Below are positions 25,760 to 36,796 of a stretch of DNA of 63,540 nucleotides, piece by piece. Below the pieces are notes generated by a model. The model did no database searches, had not been told where the DNA came from, and worked only from the letters and a program-made list of their open reading frames with translations. Location: the NCBI RefSeq assembly GCF_014696315.1, contig NZ_JACJPX010000049.1, forward strand, positions 1 to 63,540. Reading direction: 5' to 3'. The first letter of the stretch is position 1, and each line of letters opens with the position of its first letter. A program made the translations under genes and the position numbers. This DNA is from Calothrix membranacea FACHB-236. Its GTDB lineage: Bacteria > Cyanobacteriota > Cyanobacteriia > Cyanobacteriales > Nostocaceae.

Positions 25760-28700
25760 CAACAAAACCTCCATGATGACTAACAACATTAGCAACTTCT
25801 GAGTACATATTGCCGACTTTACCAGGTTGCTTGGTAAATAAATCGTGACAGCCTACAATTACTAGCAATTCTTGAGCGCGAGAAAAAGCGACATTTACCC
25901 GTTCTGATTTTTGCGCAAATCCTACATCTCCTTTATTATTGTTGCGAACCATGCTCACAATTACAACGGGGCGTTCCATACCCTGAAATCTATCAACTGT
26001 ACCAGTACGAATTTGCAGTGAGGGGAAAAGTTCTGTCTGAAGACGTTCATCAATTTTTCTGAGTTGAGCGCCATAAAATGTAATTACAGCAATTTCTTTT
26101 CTGGGTTCACCACAGGCGACTTTTGCAGCCCAAGTATTTTCAAATTGCTGACATAAAGCTTCAATCACATCTATTTCCTGAAGGTTAAATAAAGAAGTAC
26201 CTTCACGCTGTTCTTGAAATGCATCTTCTCTGGGCATTTTAACCCAAAGTAAATGGTGTTGAGGCTGAATTATTTCCCCAGTTAAATCATGGGCGCGTTT
26301 AATATCTGGCTGTGAAATTCCACATTCCAATTTACCCTCATAAAATTGATTGATTGCGCCCATAATATTGGGGTGCATTCGATATTGGGTAGTTAACATT
26401 TGTTTAATGCTTTGATCCGCATCTTCAAATTGGCTTTTGAAGAGAGATTCTTCTAAAAATTGCAATTCTTCTCTGCTACTGCCAATTTCTTGGACAACTT
26501 CTTCTAAAGTACTAGTATCGAGCATTGGTGGTAATTGTCGATGATCTCCCACCATGACTAATTTTTTACCCTTCAAAGCTGGGATGAGCAATTCTGGTGG
26601 CGTACATTTACTAACTTCATCAATTATCACCACATCAAAGCACTGAAATTCTTCGGAAAAATCACGATTTGCGGCTTGTACACAGGTGATACCGACGACA
26701 TTAGCATTATCTAAATATACCTGTCTTAAATCGTGGCGATCGCGTTCTGATGGGTTGCGTACTTTTTCAATCCAATCTTGAATAAAATTACTATAGCGGT
26801 TGAGGTAAAGTTCATCTTGAGTAAGTTGCTCTTGCCAAGCATCAAATTGAGCTTTAATGCTGTGTAAAAATTCTAAATGAAATAAATCAGTGGGAGAATT
26901 GGCAAGTCTAAATTTATCAGATATCCCTTGCCATTCTATCTGCCACCAGTTGCGCTCTAATAATAAAGTCTCTGATACTTCTTCTGGTTGTGTCTGTTCG
27001 GATATTTTAGCTAGTTTGACTTTTAAAGTTTCAATCTGCTGTTGAAAAATCGTTGTTTCCTCTTGCAAGATTGTTAGCTGTTCAATCAAAGAAAATTTGA
27101 TATTTTCTAATACAGCAAATGGTTCTAAGGATGTAATTAAATTTTCTAGCTGACTTAGCTGATTTATCCAAGTATGGACGTGTTTAGAAAATTCTTGCGG
27201 ATGTTCCCAAATCTTGGCTTGGGTTGTGAGATATTGGTCAACTAAAGTACGTAATTTCTGAGGAATATTTGGCTGTTGGTTGAGTTCTTGCAAAGTATTG
27301 ATTGCTCTTGCCAGTTTCACATTAGCATCTTGCCTGGCTGCTTCTGTGTTATTTTGAATATTCAATACTTGCTGCGGCGCAGTTTCATGATTGTGCAGTT
27401 CATTTAACTGTTGTTGCAGATGTTGTAGATGCTGTTCGATTTCAGTTTTGACTTTAAAAACGCATTGACGCGCATTGCTAAGGATGCTTTCTATAAGTTC
27501 TTGGGTAATTTTAGTGAGAGTTGCTTCACTATTATTGGCTTCCCATAATGCATCATAGGTTTGTTGAATTCTATTCAAGAAAATTTGGGCTGCATCAACT
27601 ATAGTTTTTCGCTGATTTTGCGTTAAATATTGATAGTTATTAATCTGTTGAGCAATTTCTTGCCATTGAGTGCGATCGCTCATTTTCAACACTAAAGGAA
27701 TCTTGCTAAAATTCTGCTGGAGAAAATAGCTAAAACTATGCTGTCTACCTTTTCTATCAGTATATTCTCCCTCAATTTCATAAGCGATCGCCTTTGCTAA
27801 TAAATCCCAATCTGGTAGATTAACTATATAATTGCTTGGCATTAATGATATTTTTAAGGAATTAGCCAGCATTACCAATTCTGGCGGTAATTGCATTAGC
27901 TCTATGGTTAAAGGTTGATTAGTCTGCCGAGCATTATTTAAAATTTCCGATAAGCGGGTATTAGCTGTAGCCTTCCATTCCTTAACAGCGGCGATAACAG
28001 ACTCGAGTTCCTGCTTGCGAGTTTCCCAATTTTGAATAGTTTGCTGTAGACTGTGCTGTTTACTAAAAAATTGCTGATTATCTTTTTGTAATTGTTGTAA
28101 ATTGCTGGAATGCTGTTTAAAAACTTGAACTGCAGCTGCAACTTCTAACATCGCTACAGTTGCACTTTGAGCATAAATTAATGCAGTTTTAAAGTCTGGG
28201 ATTCCCTTGGCGACAGTGTCACGTAACCACACAGCTAATCCAAAAGCACCACATTGAGGGCGAAGAAAGCCAAGTTTATCAGTCAAGGTGATAGCTTTAG
28301 CGACATTTACTAAAAAGTCTTTAACTAAAGTATTCCCTTCAGTATATGAGCGTAAATGTGGTAAAAAATTAGTAATTTCTGGCGCTTCCCAATTAACTAT
28401 CGATGGAGAATCTAAAAGATTTTCTAAACCAGAAATTAATGTTTCAATTTCAGTCTTTTTACCTAATGCATCTTGATAAAGTGCTGCTTGCTGTTGCAAA
28501 TTAACTGTTAATTTAGCTCTTTTTTGAGTTAATTCTTCCTGATTTACTTGGAATTCTTCTTCCGCTTGGACATAAGCTGTAAATCTTGGATATAAGGCCA
28601 ATAATTGACGATAATTTTCTAAATTTTGGCGGCGATTACTGAGACTAGTTTCGCAGTCAATAGCAGTATTATCTAACCATGTGCCAATAACTTGGTCTTC

Positions 28701-30245
28701 TAAAAAAGGCTGTCCTTCTTCACCAACTTTCTCAGCACGTCCCTTACGTATCGCCCGAATTACGGGGTTATGAACTAATCTACTCAGGGCGTTATCTACT
28801 GCTAAATTCGCTTGGGAAGCAATCAAAGTCCGCCCACCTCGTAAAGCAACTTGATAACAAATTTCAGCAATTACAGTTGTTTTACCTGTACCAGGTGGCC
28901 CTTGAATTAAAACTAAATCTTCGGCGGAAAGTACTGTTTCTACTGCTGCTTTTTGACCGGGATTAGCAGATGATAATAATAAATCTTCTACTGCTAATTC
29001 TACAGTTTTATGAATAGGTCGAGCCTGAGCAGCATCAAATAAGAAATTCCCTAAATAAGGATTTTGTGTGCGTCCATTATTTAAATCATCTAAAGCTTTT
29101 TTCTTGCGCTGAATTTGTTTAATATCGCCAACTGCTTCAAAACATAAAAATCCAGTATCAGGAAGTTGATAACGCCCGCTTGTCATGTAATCAGCAAAAT
29201 CGCGTTCCAGTCTAATGCTAATGATGCGATTTTTGATGTCAATTTCTTCTAGTGAACCTAATAACCGGCTTTGTTGCCAATTTCTCCCTGTCGGTGCTGT
29301 TTCAAATAATTTCAAATCTTCGTTTTTTGCTTTCCTTACCCGTTCCCAGAAGTTTTCCACATCCAACAGATTTTCAGGAGAACCATCAAGGGTAGCTGAG
29401 TTGACATCAATTTGAAAACTGATGCGTCTTTTAAAGTTATAGTTATGATTGCGGTAAGGTACACAAAATTGACGCGCTTGAGCAATTTTCTCTTCAATCT
29501 GCAGAAAGGCTTTCCATGCTTTTAGTTGCTCTTCTGTAGGTACAAAGTCACCACAAATAGGCGTGTTTGCTATATGTGTAAATACTGTTGAGGGAATACC
29601 GATATGATGCTCATGGTTAGGCAGAAGCCGTAAGCGCAAAGGTACAGCATAAGCATCATTATTTCCCCGCGCAATTGGGAGTAAATAAGCAGATAAAATC
29701 CTTAAACCTTCGTAGCCATTTGGGTGTACTGCAGCTTTAAATCCTAAAGTTTTGCCTAACTTTTGCAGTCTCAGAGGTAACTTACTATTTTCAGAATCAG
29801 TAGCGATAATTAATTCCCAAATTTCTTCTTTAGCTGCTCTTCCTGCACCTTTACGACGCAAATAAAAAAGACAAGGATTTTGTCCAACGCATTCCCACAT
29901 TAATTCATGGGCGTATTCTCGACGTTCGCTAAAATCGGGATATTCTGCGACTGCATCCGCGCCTGCTAAATGCCGGATTAAACTATCAATCGTCGAATTT
30001 ACGAACATATAGCCCCAATCTTCTGAGGCCATTTTCATTTTTAAGGAACTAGTTCTGCGAGTAGTAGCAACTTTAGTAACTGCTGGTTTAGCAGCTTTGC
30101 GAACACGTTCTGCTTCAAATTCGGAAATAGTGCTACTAGGACTTTTAGCGACAATATTGAGTTGTTGGCATATGACTAATAGCTTTTTGCTATCTACATT
30201 TATTTCCTTTGAAAGTTCGTAAATTCTAACTTTTGTTTTGTTCAT
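25737..30245 (-). CDS. IF2_N domain / superfamily 1 helicase with coiled-coil insertion
   Basis: This is a 1502-residue protein. Residues 4-52 ([20 protein letters not shown]...) are an IF2_N domain, otherwise known from the N terminus of translation initiation factor IF-2. An uncharacterised region follows to about 400. The helicase core then shows GPPGTGKTT (about 449-456), IIDEVSK (about 1207), [26 protein letters not shown] and RVNVAFSRA, the motifs of the Dna2/NAM7/COG1112 group. Between motifs I and II about 650 residues form a mostly coiled-coil insertion. It probably unwinds RNA or DNA with ATP. It overlaps the PLD gene by 23 nt. IF2_N could target ribosomes or tRNA (inference). Confidence 0.85.
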   Translation of the reverse strand: MNKTKVRIYELSKEINVDSKKLLVICQQLNIVAKSPSSTISEFEAERVRKAAKPAVTKVATTRRTSSLKMKMASEDWGYMFVNSTIDSLIRHLAGADAVAEYPDFSERREYAHELMWECVGQNPCLFYLRRKGAGRAAKEEIWELIIATDSENSKLPLRLQKLGKTLGFKAAVHPNGYEGLRILSAYLLPIARGNNDAYAVPLRLRLLPNHEHHIGIPSTVFTHIANTPICGDFVPTEEQLKAWKAFLQIEEKIAQARQFCVPYRNHNYNFKRRISFQIDVNSATLDGSPENLLDVENFWERVRKAKNEDLKLFETAPTGRNWQQSRLLGSLEEIDIKNRIISIRLERDFADYMTSGRYQLPDTGFLCFEAVGDIKQIQRKKKALDDLNNGRTQNPYLGNFLFDAAQARPIHKTVELAVEDLLLSSANPGQKAAVETVLSAEDLVLIQGPPGTGKTTVIAEICYQVALRGGRTLIASQANLAVDNALSRLVHNPVIRAIRKGRAEKVGEEGQPFLEDQVIGTWLDNTAIDCETSLSNRRQNLENYRQLLALYPRFTAYVQAEEEFQVNQEELTQKRAKLTVNLQQQAALYQDALGKKTEIETLISGLENLLDSPSIVNWEAPEITNFLPHLRSYTEGNTLVKDFLVNVAKAITLTDKLGFLRPQCGAFGLAVWLRDTVAKGIPDFKTALIYAQSATVAMLEVAAAVQVFKQHSSNLQQLQKDNQQFFSKQHSLQQTIQNWETRKQELESVIAAVKEWKATANTRLSEILNNARQTNQPLTIELMQLPPELVMLANSLKISLMPSNYIVNLPDWDLLAKAIAYEIEGEYTDRKGRQHSFSYFLQQNFSKIPLVLKMSDRTQWQEIAQQINNYQYLTQNQRKTIVDAAQIFLNRIQQTYDALWEANNSEATLTKITQELIESILSNARQCVFKVKTEIEQHLQHLQQQLNELHNHETAPQQVLNIQNNTEAARQDANVKLARAINTLQELNQQPNIPQKLRTLVDQYLTTQAKIWEHPQEFSKHVHTWINQLSQLENLITSLEPFAVLENIKFSLIEQLTILQEETTIFQQQIETLKVKLAKISEQTQPEEVSETLLLERNWWQIEWQGISDKFRLANSPTDLFHLEFLHSIKAQFDAWQEQLTQDELYLNRYSNFIQDWIEKVRNPSERDRHDLRQVYLDNANVVGITCVQAANRDFSEEFQCFDVVIIDEVSKCTPPELLIPALKGKKLVMVGDHRQLPPMLDTSTLEEVVQEIGSSREELQFLEESLFKSQFEDADQSIKQMLTTQYRMHPNIMGAINQFYEGKLECGISQPDIKRAHDLTGEIIQPQHHLLWVKMPREDAFQEQREGTSLFNLQEIDVIEALCQQFENTWAAKVACGEPRKEIAVITFYGAQLRKIDERLQTELFPSLQIRTGTVDRFQGMERPVVIVSMVRNNNKGDVGFAQKSERVNVAFSRAQELLVIVGCHDLFTKQPGKVGNMYSEVANVVSHHGGFVDVSHILK

Positions 30246-30501
30246 CCAGTAATCGTCTGTAATATTTGATATTTATGAGAATAAAACTATTGCTAAAGCT
30301 AAAGATGATGTCCGCAAAATTTCTCTCCAACTCTTATTCTTTTGTTACTTTTGGATAATTTGTAGTTCATTTTTGATAAGAGGTGCGGAAGTTTTGAGTA
30401 TAAAAATTTCACCCATAGACGCAGAGAGCAAGATTGAGACTTTAAAGTTGTAGATTTGGGTGTGTGATAATTCCTCGAAGAATTTAGTAGTGACTATAAG
30501 T

Positions 30502-31419
30502 TTACAGTTTATATTGTCTGTACACTTCACTAGCAGCACGATGTACTAAAGAATGTCGCCAAACGAGGGATGACAAATCGTCGGCGTAACCGCCACCAAT
30601 AACACAGGCAACAGGATAACCAGCACTGACGCAAGTACTCAAAACCTGCATTTCGCGACGGAAAATCCCAGTATCGGTTAAAGCTAATTTTCCCAGGCGA
30701 TCGCCTATATGTGGATCGACACCTGCGTCATAAAAAACGATATCTGGCTTTACATCTGACAATAAATCAGGTAGATACTTTGCTAAAGTTTGCAAGTAGG
30801 CATCATCTTCCATCCCTTCAGGTAAAGGTACATCCAAATCGCTGCTTTGCTTCGTACCGGGAAAATTCACTTCACAATGCATGGAAAATGTGAACACGCT
30901 GTCATCATCTTGGAAGATAAAAGCCGTACCATCACCTTGATGCACATCTAAATCAACTATTAAGATTTTTTGAGCTAGTCCAAGTTTTTGTAAAACGCGA
31001 GATGCGATCGCTAAATCATTGAAAATACAAAAACCAGATCCATAACTGGGAAAAGCATGATGAGTCCCGCCAGCCGTATTGCAAGCTAAACCCTGACTCA
31101 GTGCTAGTTGAGCAGTCAGTATTGTACCACCAACCGCTACACAGGTACGATTCGCCAATGCCGGACTCCAGGGCAAGCCTATACGCCGTTGCGCTTTGGA
31201 ATCTAATGTTCCCTCACAATAAGCTCGAACATAGTCACCAGTATGAACCAACTCAATCAATTCTGTTGACGGAAGCACAGGCTTATGAAATTGCTCAATT
31301 TGCGCCACCCCATCATTTATTAACAATTCGTATAATTGCTGAAACTTCACCATCGGAAACCGATGTCCCTCCGGTAGCGGCGCAACGTAATCTGGATGAT
31401 AAATAATTGGTAAATGCAT
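30502..31419 (-). CDS. Histone-deacetylase-family amidohydrolase
   Basis: This zinc deacetylase of the arginase/deacetylase fold has about 305 residues from the ATG at 31419; another ATG lies two codons upstream. NTAGGTHHAFPSYGSGFCIF holds the catalytic His pair. VDLDVHQGDGT and YDAGVDPH supply the zinc-binding Asp-His-Asp. The IVGGGY-like glycine box (CVIGGGYADD) is near the C terminus. Bacterial members deacetylate polyamines or acetyl-lysine; the substrate here is not known. It stands alone. Confidence 0.88.
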   Translation of the reverse strand: MHLPIIYHPDYVAPLPEGHRFPMVKFQQLYELLINDGVAQIEQFHKPVLPSTELIELVHTGDYVRAYCEGTLDSKAQRRIGLPWSPALANRTCVAVGGTILTAQLALSQGLACNTAGGTHHAFPSYGSGFCIFNDLAIASRVLQKLGLAQKILIVDLDVHQGDGTAFIFQDDDSVFTFSMHCEVNFPGTKQSSDLDVPLPEGMEDDAYLQTLAKYLPDLLSDVKPDIVFYDAGVDPHIGDRLGKLALTDTGIFRREMQVLSTCVSAGYPVACVIGGGYADDLSSLVWRHSLVHRAASEVYRQYKL

Positions 31420-31432
31420 AATCATTTGTCAT

Positions 31433-31610
31433 TGGGTAATTGGTAATTGGTAATTGGTAATTGGGTGTTTATTATTTCTCCTTGTCCCCTCATCTCCCTC
31501 ATCTCCCTAATCCCCAGTCCCCAGTCCCCAGTCCCCAATCCCCAGTCCCCAATCCCCAGTCCCCAATCCCCAATCCCCAATCCCCAATCCCCAGTCCCCA
31601 ATCCCCCACA
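31433..31610. repeat. STRR cluster (TAATTGG, CCCCAGT/CCCCAAT)
   Basis: TAATTGG units at 31433-31467 are followed by TCTCCCTCA units and then about fifteen CCCCAGT/CCCCAAT heptamers (31498-31608). These are the complements of the motifs at 21305-21455, in reversed order. Confidence 0.85.
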
Positions 31611-31658
31611 GTTGTCTAAACTAAGAAGTGACAATGAAAACATAGTAAGGAAGCCTGC

Positions 31659-32198
31659 GTGCTTGATTTGTATCCGATGATGCAACTAAAAACTGTATGG
31701 CAACTAGGTAGCACTAACCCAGAAAATCACCATCACCTAGCTACTATTCGCCAATGGTGGGCAAGTCTTAATAGCAAAAAAGTTACTTGGCAACAGAGAA
31801 TAATTACTGAAAATAGTGAAGTCGATCAATTAGATTGGGAACCCAAGCGGTTTGATGAAGCATTTGCGATCGCTAACCCAGATATTCGTGGTATTACAAT
31901 GTATTGGCGTAAACCTGACTCTTCTGTTGAACGTAACACCACGCCACATCAACTAATACTTGATAGCCTCAACCAATATTTATATATTTTTCCTAAGTCA
32001 CAAAAAGAACTAGTTATCCGTGTAGGTTTTCCATCGATTGTTTATGAAACAATTTCACTAACAAATCCCCAATATTTATATAATTCATCTGGTGAAAACT
32101 ATATTCTTACTTTGCAGGATGCATCGCAACAGCTAGAAGTCAAAGTTAGCATGAGTCCAGAAAATCTCAAACAGCTACTTCGGCAACTCACAAGGTAA
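31659..32198 (+). CDS. Conserved cyanobacterial hypothetical protein
   Basis: This is a protein of about 179 residues. A GTG start at 31659 is preceded by AAGGAAG at good distance; ATG codons at 31677 and 31680 are alternatives. It is soluble and rich in Trp and Gln at the N terminus ([15 protein letters not shown]), with [15 protein letters not shown] in the middle. No domain is recognised. It precedes the MscS gene by some 70 nt on the same strand. Confidence 0.6.
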   Translation: MLDLYPMMQLKTVWQLGSTNPENHHHLATIRQWWASLNSKKVTWQQRIITENSEVDQLDWEPKRFDEAFAIANPDIRGITMYWRKPDSSVERNTTPHQLILDSLNQYLYIFPKSQKELVIRVGFPSIVYETISLTNPQYLYNSSGENYILTLQDASQQLEVKVSMSPENLKQLLRQLTR

Positions 32199-32264
32199 AA
32201 TTAAGCCAACATACGTTACCCTTACTGAGTACCCTAATCTTAAATACTTCATTTTAAATTGATT

Positions 32265-33290
32265 ATGATGCAATGGATTATGCCAGTTGTATTTGTTCTT
32301 GCTGGCTTACTAGCAGGAATAATTGCGGAGAAATTTTTCTTCAAGAAGTTGAAAACATTTGTTCTCAAGACAAAACTTCCAGGAAGCGAAATTATATTCC
32401 TCTCATTGCATCGCATGACATTTATTTGGTTTGTGCTGGCAGGATTTTCTGCAGCAGTTCTTAGCGCTCCGATCAAACCAGATATTGCCACTGTCCTGCA
32501 TAAAATAGTCACTATAGTTATACTTTACTCAGTCACAATAGTTTTAGCTAGATTGACTGCTGGTTTTGTCAATTTATTTATTACTAGATCTGAAGGAGTT
32601 TCAACCTCACTTATTTCTAATATTGCCAAGACTGCTGTTTTTGTTTTAGGAACGCTAATTTTATTGCAAACAGTAGGCGTAGAAATTACCCCCATAATTA
32701 CGACTTTAGGTATTAGCGGTTTAGCAGTCGGTTTAGCTCTCAAAGATACGCTAGAGAATTTATTTGCGGGCTTTTATCTGCTTATTTCTAAGCAAGTCAG
32801 GACTGGAGATTATGTCAAACTAGCAGATAGTCATGAAGGATATGTGATAGATATCTCTTGGCGTAATACAACTATTAGGGAACTTTCAAATAACGTCATC
32901 ATTGTACCTAACTGTAAGTTATCTTCAGCAATTTTTATTAACTACCATCTGCCAGTTAAAGAAATTACTCTTACTCTTAATGTTGGAGTTGATTACGAGA
33001 GCGACTTAGAGCAGGTAGAAAGGGTAACCGTAGAAGTTGCTAAAGAAGTGATGGCAGAGATAGCACCAGAATTAATCGCCAATGAACCATATATCAGATT
33101 CCACAGTTTTGGAGATTTTAGTATAGATTTTACTCTTTATATGCGCGTCAATGAATTTTTTGACCAACGCATTGGCAGACATTTATTTATTAAAAAATTA
33201 CATAAGCGATATCAGCAAGAAGGAATTAAAATTCCTTTCCCTGCTAGAGAATTGTTTATACCCGAAAATGCTGCCAAACTTGGACAATAA
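32265..33290 (+). CDS. MscS-family small-conductance mechanosensitive channel
   Basis: This inner-membrane protein has about 341 residues. Several N-terminal spans are followed by the pore-lining helix TTLGISGLAVGLALKDTLENLFAGFYLL, the MscS signature. The beta domain comes next (GDYVKLADSHEGYVIDISWRNTTIRELSNN), then an alpha/beta cytoplasmic vestibule. It releases solutes on osmotic downshock. ATG at 32265 is preferred over the TTG two codons upstream. A terminator-like hairpin follows. Confidence 0.9.
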   Translation: MMQWIMPVVFVLAGLLAGIIAEKFFFKKLKTFVLKTKLPGSEIIFLSLHRMTFIWFVLAGFSAAVLSAPIKPDIATVLHKIVTIVILYSVTIVLARLTAGFVNLFITRSEGVSTSLISNIAKTAVFVLGTLILLQTVGVEITPIITTLGISGLAVGLALKDTLENLFAGFYLLISKQVRTGDYVKLADSHEGYVIDISWRNTTIRELSNNVIIVPNCKLSSAIFINYHLPVKEITLTLNVGVDYESDLEQVERVTVEVAKEVMAEIAPELIANEPYIRFHSFGDFSIDFTLYMRVNEFFDQRIGRHLFIKKLHKRYQQEGIKIPFPARELFIPENAAKLGQ

Positions 33291-33371
33291 ACACTTTGCA
33301 ATATTATTGGAGTTGTAACATTTTTGTGCTCGTGCAGTATTTACAACAATATAATGTCTTTATTCCTACAT

Positions 33372-33417
33372 CTAAACCTCGAATTTTTCAGAATGTCTCA
33401 AAAATTCGAGGTTTTAG
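33372..33417 (+). terminator. Hairpin terminator downstream of mscS
   Basis: AACCTCGAATTTTT pairs with AAAAATTCGAGGTT around an 11-nt loop. One bulged T interrupts the outer CTAAA/TTTTAG pairs. It lies 80 nt after the stop codon. Confidence 0.6.
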
Positions 33418-33481
33418 CATTTATGAAAGCAGACAAAATTTATAATAGATAAAGCCTTTATCAAATGAATCTTAGTTAGGA

Positions 33482-33540
33482 TGTGTTACAGCTATGAAAA
33501 GATTGGTGACTTAGAGTTAATGAGATTGAGCCGTAACGCA
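33482..33540. repeat. 59-bp dispersed repeat, copy 1
   Basis: It begins TGTGTTACAGCTATGAAA and ends AGCCGTAACGCA. The ends are partly inverted repeats of one another. A matching copy is at 53394-53452, downstream of the kinase gene. Confidence 0.7.
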
Positions 33541-33631
33541 TCATCCATGCGGCTTTATAAATAACCTCTAATTAACAAAGGCTAAAATTACCACAACTGC
33601 TAACATTCCTATCAAAGGAGAATCAATAACC

Positions 33632-34279
33632 TTGAATACTCAACTAACCCTTAAAGAACAATTCCTAGCTAAACTTGATAAAATTCAAAAACACAGTGAT
33701 GGTTCTCATGTCACCAATTTAGAGATAGACGAAAATACTGCCACAGAAATTGAGCAATTAACAAAGGAACTCGAAAGTAGTAATCCCAATCCCAAACCTC
33801 TGCTAAATGCCATTTCTCTGCTGAATGGAACTTGGTTACTGAAATACTCCACTGCTAGAGAAATTCGGGCTTTAGCTTCTCTACCATTAGGATTAAAAGT
33901 AGGTAAAGTATATCAAGTAATTAATGTTACCAATAAATCGTTCTTCAATATAGCTTTTGTGCAACATCCCTTGAAAATCATCTCAGGATACGTGAAAGTT
34001 GCAGCTAGCTTTGAGCCTGTCCAAGAAGATTTATCGGATTTACCGGACAAACGTATCCAAGTCAATTTTGAAAAACGCTACTTATCAATTGAAAAAATTT
34101 TTGGCATTAATACCCCTCAACTCAACCCATTTAAAGTTGTTCCAGCTAGTAATCCTAAAGGACGAGTTCCTAGCCTAGATATTACTTATTTAGATGAAAC
34201 CTTAAGAATTGGGCGTGGTGGAGATGGTAGCTTATTTATTTTGACTAAATCTCAAGATTTACCTGACAAATTTCGATAA
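33632..34279 (+). CDS. PAP/fibrillin-domain protein
   Basis: This 215-residue protein of the plastid-lipid-associated/fibrillin family is found in cyanobacteria and plastids, associated with thylakoids or lipid bodies and photoprotection. NGTWLLKYSTAREIRALASLPLGLKVGKVYQ and the C-terminal YLDETLRIGRGGDGSLFILTK are the family hallmarks. It starts at TTG with a strong AAAGGAG 11 nt before it. It is monocistronic. Confidence 0.88.
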   Translation: MNTQLTLKEQFLAKLDKIQKHSDGSHVTNLEIDENTATEIEQLTKELESSNPNPKPLLNAISLLNGTWLLKYSTAREIRALASLPLGLKVGKVYQVINVTNKSFFNIAFVQHPLKIISGYVKVAASFEPVQEDLSDLPDKRIQVNFEKRYLSIEKIFGINTPQLNPFKVVPASNPKGRVPSLDITYLDETLRIGRGGDGSLFILTKSQDLPDKFR

Positions 34280-34296
34280 ATTTGAATGCGTAATTA

Positions 34297-34854
34297 TTAC
34301 TCAAGAGTTAACCAACTAAAAACTTGCTCAACACTTAAAGATAAATCAAGATTACTAATAACCGGTAGCAAATCTTTACCTGTTAGCATTTCAACTCTTT
34401 GATTTGGAAATATAGTTAAAATACTCGCTTCTTCTGGAAAAATTAGCCACCCTATTTCTGTGCCATTTTGAGAACAGTGGAGTAAGTTACGCAAAACTTT
34501 GGCTTGACTTTGCTCTGGAGAGAGAATTTCTATTGCCCAATCAGGATGAGTTTCAAAACGGTTAGCAATTCTGCCAGATGCTTCACGAGGAATGCGTTCC
34601 CAACGAAATACAGCAATATCAGGAACTATAGCTGCGCCGCCAAAAATACAACGCAATTCGGGAAAAGCTAGTGCAATTTTTTGAGGTTTAGCTATTTGGT
34701 TAATTCTTTCACAGAGTTCTACTTGTAGTAGACTATGTTCTCCTTGAGGCATAACTTTTTGGCTAACTTTTCCATCGATATACTCTGAGGCAGGTTTGGT
34801 TTCTGGCAATTGGATAAATTCTTCTAATGTGATGGATTTGACTAGTGTACTCAT
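34297..34854 (-). CDS. Uma2-family (DUF820) PD-(D/E)XK protein
   Basis: This protein has about 185 residues from the ATG at 34854 (MSTLVKSITLEEF); an upstream TTG-type extension is unlikely. Typical Uma2 order is present: YIDGKVSQK, then VPDIAVFRW with the active-site Asp, and PDWAIEILSPEQSQAK with Glu and the region of the Lys. These proteins are abundant in cyanobacteria; their biological role is unsettled. It is convergent with the fibrillin gene. Confidence 0.85.
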   Translation of the reverse strand: MSTLVKSITLEEFIQLPETKPASEYIDGKVSQKVMPQGEHSLLQVELCERINQIAKPQKIALAFPELRCIFGGAAIVPDIAVFRWERIPREASGRIANRFETHPDWAIEILSPEQSQAKVLRNLLHCSQNGTEIGWLIFPEEASILTIFPNQRVEMLTGKDLLPVISNLDLSLSVEQVFSWLTLE

Positions 34855-35090
34855 CGTTTTTCTTGCCAAATTCTCTAACATCTATTTTTCGTAATTTTTA
34901 ATAATCAATGAAATAATGTTGGCGACACATCAATATATTCTAGAGGGCAAGGCAGTGCCTTGCCCTTACAATCTGTCGCCTTCTTTTTTCAAATTGGTGT
35001 AATTACAAAATACTGGCAGAATCTAGATTGATAGGTTTGAATTTTTTGCAGAAAGTTCACGAATTAGATTACTCAACTCAGCGCTCTTGT

Positions 35091-35114
35091 ACAGACGTGA
35101 TTAATCGCGTCTGT
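35091..35114. repeat. Dispersed GACGCGATTAATCGCGTC palindrome, copy 2
   Basis: One base differs in the left arm (GACGTG). Read on the minus strand it has GTTGCAAC before it and ACAAGAGCGCTGAG after it, close to the flanks of copy 1 at 13116, so at least 40 bp are shared. Confidence 0.8.
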
Positions 35115-35133
35115 TGCAACTTATTACTCAGCA

Positions 35134-36537
35134 CTACAATGGCATAAAGTCATACCCAGTAGACGATTTATTGCTAGGTTGAATTTTTACTAAAACTGCT
35201 GTGCCGTTGCGATCGCCTGATGGTAAAAATTGAATTCTACCTGTAGCACCATTAGCAACCAAGCTGGGACTATGCAGCGCTTTTTCTAAGCCATCGCGGG
35301 TGCTATCTTGTTGTAAAGCTTTGGCGATCGCTATTGTCGCATCATAAGCTGTAGCGGTTCGCCAATTCACAATTCCGCCCCAAAGTTTCACCGCATTTTG
35401 TGGAAAGGGATTACCTGGAATTGCTTGCGGATGCCAAGGTATAGCTAAAACTAAGCCACTTACATCGCTTTTGCCTACCTGTAGAGTTTGGAATGTGTAG
35501 AGTGTGGGGCTAGCAAACAGTGTTAATTTACCGTTATTTGCCGCGGCTAAATCTAAAGCTTTGTTAATTCTATCGACATGAGGCGATAAAACTAAGCTAT
35601 CTGCACCACTGCTAATGAATTGGGAAATCAAGGTGCTGGGATTAAAATCAGCCGCAGCAACATCGCAATTTGTGGGGTTAACTTTACCACCGCCAGCAAC
35701 TATACCTTTGATAAACTCATCCTTGAAAGATTGAGTATCAATTGATTTTGAGTCTGCACAAATAGCAATATTGTTTTTACGCGCCGTTTTAATAGTGTAA
35801 TTAGCCAGGCTGGCGGCAAATGAGCCATTACTAGGTACAGTGCGAAATATATAATTACCAATACCAGAGAGATTTTGCGCTGTGCTGCTGGGAGAAATCA
35901 TCACTAACCCTCCCTCTTGGTAAATTGGCGCAGCCGCAATCGAAGCATTACTAGAGTTATGTCCCACTACAGCCAGAATGCTAGGATCTTGGACAAATTG
36001 CTTGGCAATCTGTTGAGCTTGGTTAGCCTCATTATCATCGTTAGCGATCGCCACCTGCAAAAGTTTACCATTGATGCCACCGCTACGATTGACTTCATCT
36101 TGAGCCTGGGCTACACCTCGGAGAATTTCTTTTGCCACATCTAAATTCCCGCCGATAGGTACACTCACGGCAATTTTCAAGGAATTATTACTTTTTATCT
36201 GTGAATTATTTAAATAAATTAAGCTTTCTGGATCGTTGCGGTGTTTCTGTAGCGATGATTTTAACTTGGTGCTAGCAGTAGCAAAATCGCCTTTTGCAAA
36301 GGCTTGTACTCCAGCTTCTTTATCAGCACTCGTATCAGCAGCCACTAAAATTTTCCCGCCTAAACTGATCCGCTGTGATTGAGAATTTCCGTTGATGGGT
36401 TGCGAACTATTGCCTGATATTAAGGAAGTCAAACTTTTACCAGAAAATTGATTCCACACCCACAAGCCCAAACCTAACACAGCCGTAGTACAAAGCAGAG
36501 ACAAAATTAGCAGCTTAATTTCTTTCTGAGAATTCAT
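35134..36537 (-). CDS. Periplasmic substrate-binding protein, branched-chain amino acid type
   Basis: This 467-residue protein has a membrane anchor near the N terminus (LLCTTAVLGLGLWVW), then a TPR-like stretch (QAFAKGDFATASTKLKSSLQKH). The LivK-type two-lobed binding domain follows (IAVSVPIGGNLDVAKEIL...GVAQAQDEVN...GGINGK...VVGHNSSNAS). Such domains bind amino acids, amides or urea and deliver them to ABC permeases or sensors. No permease gene is nearby, so it may have a sensory role or serve a transporter elsewhere. It is monocistronic. Confidence 0.8.
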   Translation of the reverse strand: MNSQKEIKLLILSLLCTTAVLGLGLWVWNQFSGKSLTSLISGNSSQPINGNSQSQRISLGGKILVAADTSADKEAGVQAFAKGDFATASTKLKSSLQKHRNDPESLIYLNNSQIKSNNSLKIAVSVPIGGNLDVAKEILRGVAQAQDEVNRSGGINGKLLQVAIANDDNEANQAQQIAKQFVQDPSILAVVGHNSSNASIAAAPIYQEGGLVMISPSSTAQNLSGIGNYIFRTVPSNGSFAASLANYTIKTARKNNIAICADSKSIDTQSFKDEFIKGIVAGGGKVNPTNCDVAAADFNPSTLISQFISSGADSLVLSPHVDRINKALDLAAANNGKLTLFASPTLYTFQTLQVGKSDVSGLVLAIPWHPQAIPGNPFPQNAVKLWGGIVNWRTATAYDATIAIAKALQQDSTRDGLEKALHSPSLVANGATGRIQFLPSGDRNGTAVLVKIQPSNKSSTGYDFMPL

Positions 36538-36646
36538 AAGTTATTGATATAGATTGCTCCGTAGAGTTGGTATTTTCTCTACTAAATACAATCAGAACGA
36601 AGAAAATAGGCAAACCCGTAACTCAATAACAGCTTACCGCGATCGC

Positions 36647-36732
36647 GGGGGTTGGGGATTAGGGACTGGGGATTAGGAAGAAACACCAATTACCCATTAC
36701 CCATTACCCATTACCCATTCCCAATTCCCCAT
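36647..36732. repeat. STRR cluster upstream of argB
   Basis: GGGGATTAGGGACT units are followed by five CCATTAC heptamers and CCAATTCCCC units. It lies between the promoters of divergent genes, so the argB promoter is probably downstream of 36732. Confidence 0.8.
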
Positions 36733-36796
36733 TGTTACCAGTTCCAAAGTCTTCTACACTGACTGCATAGGTTTTAAGTCTTAAAAGCTCCTCATA

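Larger units (their letters stand above)
33291..33631. other. Intergenic region: terminator plus dispersed repeat
   Basis: It contains the hairpin at 33372-33417 and a 59-bp segment at 33482-33540 that recurs at 53394-53452. The remainder should carry the promoter of the fibrillin gene, which has AAAGGAG at 33614-33620. Confidence 0.6.

Noticed and set aside
31433-31610. Possible CRISPR array
   Set aside because: The repeats are 7 bp, directly tandem and without spacers, so they are STRR. No cas gene is in the window.
31447-31685. Glycine-tryptophan or serine-proline repeat proteins on either strand
   Set aside because: They are translations of STRR heptamer arrays; the same applies to frames at 21206-21483.
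35134-36537. Complete ABC amino-acid importer operon
   Set aside because: Only the binding protein is present; both neighbours are unrelated genes.
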